DNA of 64,000 nt from Ilex aquifolium (Eukaryota; Streptophyta; Magnoliopsida; Aquifoliales; Aquifoliaceae), in contig OX637394.1 of the NCBI GenBank assembly GCA_951799425.1, positions 44,790,642 through 44,854,641 of the forward strand, in the 5' to 3' direction. The position numbers and the translations under genes are program-made. The notes beneath the pieces were generated by a model. It was not told the origin of the DNA, searched no databases, and saw only the letters and a program-made list of their open reading frames with translations. Below, in pieces: positions 59,701-64,000 of this stretch (position 1 is its first letter; every line of letters starts with the position of its first letter).

Positions 59701-62467
59701 TACAGAATGAAGCTGAACCCTGAAAAGTGTGCCTTCGGCGTCAGCTCAGGAAAGTTCTTGGGCTTCATGGTCCATAAGAGGGGAATAGAGGCAAACCCGG
59801 ACAAAATTAGAGCTGTATTGGAGATGAAGTCCCCTGCATCCACCAAGGAGGTCCAACGCCTTAATGGGAGAATAGCAGCCCTTAACAGGTTCGTTTCTAA
59901 GTCCGCTGATAAATGTCTTCCCTTCTTTAAGATACTCTGCAGGTCCTTCCAGTGGGTCCCAGACGCTGAGGAAGCCTTCCAGAAGCTCAAAGCCTACCTG
60001 GCCACACCGCCACTACTCTCCCATGCTGTTCCAGGGGAGGACCTCTACCTTTACCTCCTTCTCGCCCTCTGCTGTCAGCTCTGTCCATATCAGAGAGGAC
60101 GGAGGCATCCAGAAGCCTATATACTATGTAAGTAGGGCGTATCAAGGGGCAGAGGTAAGGTACTCGAAATTAGAGAAGTTGGCTCTTGCCCTTATCACTG
60201 CCGCAAGACGCCTGCGCCATTACTTTCAGAGCCATACCATCAGGGTGGTCACGAACCAACCACTCAAAAGGATATTAGGGAAGCCTGATGTATCCGGTCG
60301 ACTACTCAAGTGGGCCGTTGAGTTGAGTGAGTTCGATGTGCAGTACCAGCCGAGGGCTGCCATCAAAGCACAGGCACTTGCAGACTTTATTGCCGAGTCC
60401 ACTCCATCACATGAGCCTGAAGAGGGGGCATCGGACGCCTCAGCGCCCACCTGCATGGTGCACACTGACTCCATTCTCCAGGAGACTAGTTTAAATGTAT
60501 TTCACGAAGAAATCCATGCACCAAAGGCGAAGCTGGACGCGACCCCACAGCCTGAGCAGCCCGGGGCGCCGCCCACCTTGCCATGGGCGCCGCCCACCTT
60601 GCATCCCTCACCTTGGGCATCGCCCACCTTGCCTAAGGCGCCGCCCACCTTGCCTCCCTCACCTTGGGCGCCGCCCACCTTGCCTAAGGCGCCCACCTGG
60701 CCTGTGGTGCCGCCCAGCTTGCCTAAGACGTCGCTTTCATTGCCCACCACATGCTGGAAGCTCTATGTTGATGGGTCTTCCACCAACGAGGGTGGCGGAG
60801 CTGGGCTAGTATTGATCAGTCCACAAGGCACTCCATTGAAGTATGTTGTCTCCCTCCACTTTGCCACCTCAAATAATCAGGCTGAGTACGAGGCCCTCGT
60901 ATCAGGCTTGAAGTTGGCGTTGGAGATGGAGGTCCTCTACTTGACAGCCTACAGTGACTCTCAGCTCGTAGTCAACCAGGTGAGGGGACACTTTGAAGCA
61001 AAGGAGGAAAGAATGCAAGAGTACCTCTCAATGGTCCAAGCCCTTCTCACAAAGTTTGCTTACTTCGACATCCACCACCTGCCTCGAGAAGAGAACGCCA
61101 TGGCAGACGCCCTCGCCAAGTTTGCCTCTGCTAATGTTCTCATGGGCCCTGCACTGACAGGCCATCAGTTTGAGCCTAGTACCACCAAGACAGAAGAGAA
61201 CAAGGTCCACTGCGTATCCTCGGAGCCTAACTGGATGACTCCTATCCGAACTTACCGAGAGGAGGGTGCTCTCCCAGATAGCCCGGTGGAGGCCAGGAAG
61301 CTCAGGATGAGAGCATCCAGGTATGTCATCCTACAGGACACCCTCTACGAGAAAATTCATTCTCTCCCACTGCTTCGATGTCTCACTCCCGAGGAAGCAG
61401 ACTACGCCATGAGGGAGATACATGAGGGAATATGCGGAAATCATTCAGGAGGACGTACCTTGGCTCAAAAAGCAGTTAGGCAGGGATACTATTGGCCTAC
61501 CATGATCCGAGACACCCGAGATTTTGTCAAGAGATGCGACAAGTGCCAACGTTTTGCGACCGTGCCCAGACAGCCACCCGAAGAGCTCACCACCATCCAG
61601 AGCCCATGGCCTTTCTCCATGTGGGGGATCGACATCCTAGGTCCTCTCCCTATGAGTAGAGGCCAGTGCAAGTTTATAGTCGTGGCCATCGACTACTTCA
61701 CTAAGTGGGCAGAGGCTGAAGCCTTAGCCAGAATCACAGACCAAAAAATAAAAGACTTCATATGGAGGAGTCTAGTCTGTCGCTTTGGAATACCGCACGC
61801 CATCGTAAGTGACAACGCCAAATAGTTTGATAACAAGCTCCTAAACAGTTTCTGTGCAGACCTACAGATCAAACAACCCCACTCCAGCCCCGTCCATCCA
61901 CAGGGAAACGGGCAAGCAGAGGTCACTGTCAGGACCATACTCCGCAACTTGAAAGCCAGATTGGAGACTGCAAAAGAGAAGTGGGTATATGAACTCACAA
62001 GAGTACTATGGGCATATCGGACCACACCAAGAAGTCCTACGGGTGAGACCCATTTTTCTCTAACCTATGGGACAGAGGCAGTGATACCCGTTGAAATCGG
62101 GGTACACTCCCTTAGGGTCCAGCATCATGACCCTACCAGTAATGAAGAGGACATCCGCATCAACCTCGACTTGGTGGAGGAGGAAAGGAAGATAGCCATG
62201 CTCAGAAACGCAGAGTACAAACGTCGCATGACCAAGTACTACAACTCAAGGGTGAAGCCTCGGTCCTTCTTACCAGGGGACTTTGTCCTAAAAAAGGTCA
62301 TCCTATCTACCAAAGATTCCCGAGAAGGAAAGGTAGGACCCAACTGGGAAGGACCTTACACGGTCACGGACATAGTAAGGCCGGGTACCTATAGAATCCG
62401 GAATTTCGAAGGAAAGGTCCTGGCCCATCCATGGAATGCGGAGCACCTAAAGAAATACTATCAGTAG
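56746..62467 (+). pseudogene. Tat gag-pol region
   Basis: Fossil coding region starting MAITTRSM. Domains: gag core about 57220-57840 (FDGTKDPLDHLDTYKSLMQL); CCHC-like zinc motif CRFHRDHGHDTDDC about 58099; aspartic protease VLVDSGSSADVLF about 58495; RT about 59266-59790 with YVDDMLVKS at 59617; RNase H about 60119-60280; a proline-rich linker of WAPPTLPKAP-type repeats at 60567-60750; archaeal-type RNase H 60753-61130 (ADALAKFA); integrase zinc region about 61416-61555 (CDKCQRF); integrase core from WGIDILGPLP at about 61622; end at 62467. The region appears largely preserved, with about two breaks. GC-rich codon use contrasts with the AT-rich MYB flanks. Confidence 0.9.
60567..60750 (+). 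repeat. Proline-rich linker repeats between the two RNase H domains
   Basis: Short tandem units of GGGCGCCGCCCACCTTGCC type encode W-A-P-P-T-L-P and K-A-P-P-T-L-P. The repeat separates the RNase H and archaeal-type RNase H domains of the Tat polyprotein. Confidence 0.75.
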
Positions 62468-62693
62468 CTGGGGGCAGTGAGTCATGAGTTGGTGACCACC
62501 ATCTAGGATATTTTACCTTGTTTGTTGATTTTTTATGATTAGTCGATTTCCCTCAAACATTTACTTTGAGCAATGAAATAAAATTTTCCATGTTTTCTCA
62601 AAAAGGAGTTGTATTTCATTTAAATCCATGAAATTTTTACAAAAGGTGACACATATCCTGCCAACGGAACAAAAAAGCAAAGGCACCACACTC

Positions 62694-63945
62694 CTACCGG
62701 CTCTCACTGCCTCCACTCACATAATCTTCATCATCACTATCGGGGGCCTCATGAGGTTGAAAGATAGTGAAGTCATTATAAGGATATGCTACTGTGACCT
62801 TCCTCCTAAGCTCCTCATATCCGTCAATGAAGGCACCAGCCCTGCCTCTCTCAGCGGCATCTCTCTGAGCCTCTGCCTGGGTAGCCCTCTCAAGTGCTAC
62901 ACGGAGGTCAGCCTCAAGTTGAGCAGTCCTCGCATGCGCCTGCCTCAACTCCTCAGCGGCATCCTCTCGCGCCTGCCGCTCGAGCCTCAGCTGCTTCACG
63001 GCATCCTCTCGTGCCTGCCATGCTAGCTCCGCGACATCCTCTCGTGCCTGTCGCTCAATCCCAAGCTGCACCTCAGCAGCCTCACGTGTCTGCCTCTCCT
63101 TCACTTGGCCACTGATAGCCTCCTCAATCTTCAAAGTGTTGTCAAATAAACAAGGCAAGGCAGCCGCCACCTGCAAACATTCAAAGGAAGAGGTCAAAGA
63201 CTAAGTCAAAAAATATGCAGAGAAAGTCAAGATACGAAGAAGGGGTATGGGACATACCAATGCGAAGCCCTCTACAGTAGCGTTGACTACGCCAACTGGA
63301 CCTCGAGAAGCGACCTCCTGAGTATCCGAGTAACTCACAAAGTCACAAAACCTCTCTCTGGACAGAGCTACGTCCGGCAGCATGGACACCGAGGCACCAC
63401 CCGGTGCAGGGCGACTCTGCAAGCTCTCAGACCTGGCTGAAGATGACGTCAGAACCTCGGCCCCGGCACTAGAGCTACCCCTCGGGGGCGAAAAGCCATC
63501 AAGAGAAGAAGGAGGAACATCGTCAACCTCGGCCTCCAGGGGACCAACCTGTCCAATGGACCCCGGCCGAGGAAAGCAGGGGGCATTAGTCCTCGCTCCC
63601 TTGGCAGGAGGAACAGGAGGATGCGCCACCCTAGAAGAAGCGACTTCCACTACTAGGGACCTGTCAATGGGTGAACCTGTGGACATAGTATAAGGTAAAA
63701 ACCCATGACATCATATTTTAACAAAATAAGTCACGTACCTCTTTTCCCTGGCTTGGAAGGAGATGTAGAAACACCAGCCGCCGACATGATCTCTGCAAAA
63801 TCTGTCGTTGGATTGCCGCGGACCGTCTCGAGCAATCTCTCCTATTCCATGGATAGAGTTGGCGAAGCTGTAAAAAGACAATACACCACATAAGAAAGAT
63901 ATACATGGTAACCAAGACAAGAGTTAAAGGTAAAATTCTCACCTA
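62694..63945 (-). CDS. Antisense coiled-coil gene in the 3' region of the Tat element
   Basis: A gene on the opposite strand to gag-pol, in the space between integrase and the 3' LTR. The main 3' part (63197-62694) encodes an Arg/Glu/Ala-rich coiled coil with repeats of the type RQAREDAAEELRQA, ending in an acidic tail (DSDDEDYVSGG). Upstream is a Ser/Pro-rich part (about 63675-63255), and further upstream a piece at about 63850-63740. Borders between these parts look like GT-AG splice sites (a donor near 63255 and an acceptor near 63176; a donor near 63739 and an acceptor near 63680). Tat-lineage elements are known to carry extra, sometimes antisense and intron-bearing, genes here. The function is unknown, and the 5' end may be incomplete. 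Confidence 0.65.
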
Positions 63946-64000
63946 GCCTGGTCTTGAGAAGTGTATCCCATCGAGTGGGAACCTTGCTACGATCAGTTTC

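Larger units (their letters stand above)
55938..64000 (+). mobile_element. Ty3/Gypsy element, Tat lineage, running off the right edge
   Basis: A fossil LTR element. The 5' LTR is about 55938-56691, followed by a primer-binding-type TTTGGCGCCGTCTGTGGG at about 56696. gag-pol spans 56746-62467, and a long 3' region holds an antisense gene. The 3' LTR lies beyond the window, so target duplication and age cannot be read. RT, RNase H and a second, archaeal-type RNase H (KLYVDGSSTNEGGGAG) before integrase place it in the Tat clade. It looks largely whole, with about two breaks. The 5' LTR includes a (TC)n run at about 56430-56464. Confidence 0.9.

Noticed and set aside
62628-63115. Plus-strand frames after Tat pol
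   Set aside because: Shadows of the antisense coiled-coil gene, which has the coherent heptad-like sequence and splice sites.

Overview
This is a 64 kb piece of a flowering-plant nuclear genome, most likely a eudicot. Three host genes have the standard plant R2R3-MYB structure (exons of 133 bp, 130 bp and about 500 bp with GT-AG introns). Around them lie AT-rich intergenic DNA and many plant-type transposable elements. Nothing prokaryotic or organellar was seen, and the species cannot be told from the sequence.

The host content is a tandem array of R2R3-MYB transcription factor genes, all on the + strand: MYB copy 1 (2611-3820), MYB copy 2 (30965-32125) and the older, more diverged MYB copy 3 (47379-49275). 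Copies 1 and 2 belong to a head-to-tail duplication. Unit 1 is about 2267-30609 and unit 2 about 30610-44315, with a 5-bp TTATT microhomology at the junction. Without later insertions each unit is roughly 7-8.5 kb. An older partial copy of the same flank lies at 120-390, and a fragment of the unit end recurs at 45001-45256.

The large size of the units comes from insertions made after the duplication, because the other unit keeps the empty site in each case. They are a PIF/Harbinger transposon (5886-10234, TSD TTA), a Ty1/Copia element (13782-29297, TSD GTTCG) and a Ty3/Gypsy remnant (32478-39480, TSD AATAA). The Copia element carries an 8.8-kb non-autonomous CACTA transposon (14773-23584, TSD ATC). 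The Gypsy remnant carries a 3-kb hAT transposon (34589-37581, TSD AGTGCAGA). The CACTA element holds at least eight phase-compatible exons that look like captured host coding sequence on the minus strand, next to long arrays of GCGACG-containing tandem repeats.

Upstream of MYB copy 1 are two tandem Helitron-like elements rich in CCACCR repeats (750-2111). Downstream of MYB copy 3 the window is nearly all retroelement: an L1-type LINE with a C-terminal RNase H (about 50507-54560, minus), a decayed second LINE (about 55080-55920, minus), and a Ty3/Gypsy element of the Tat lineage that starts at 55938 and runs off the right edge. The Tat element carries an extra antisense, apparently spliced coiled-coil gene downstream of pol.

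The MYB genes are the only convincing host genes at their own locus. The rest of the window records tandem duplication followed by nested transposition, and shared or missing insertions allow the events to be ordered.
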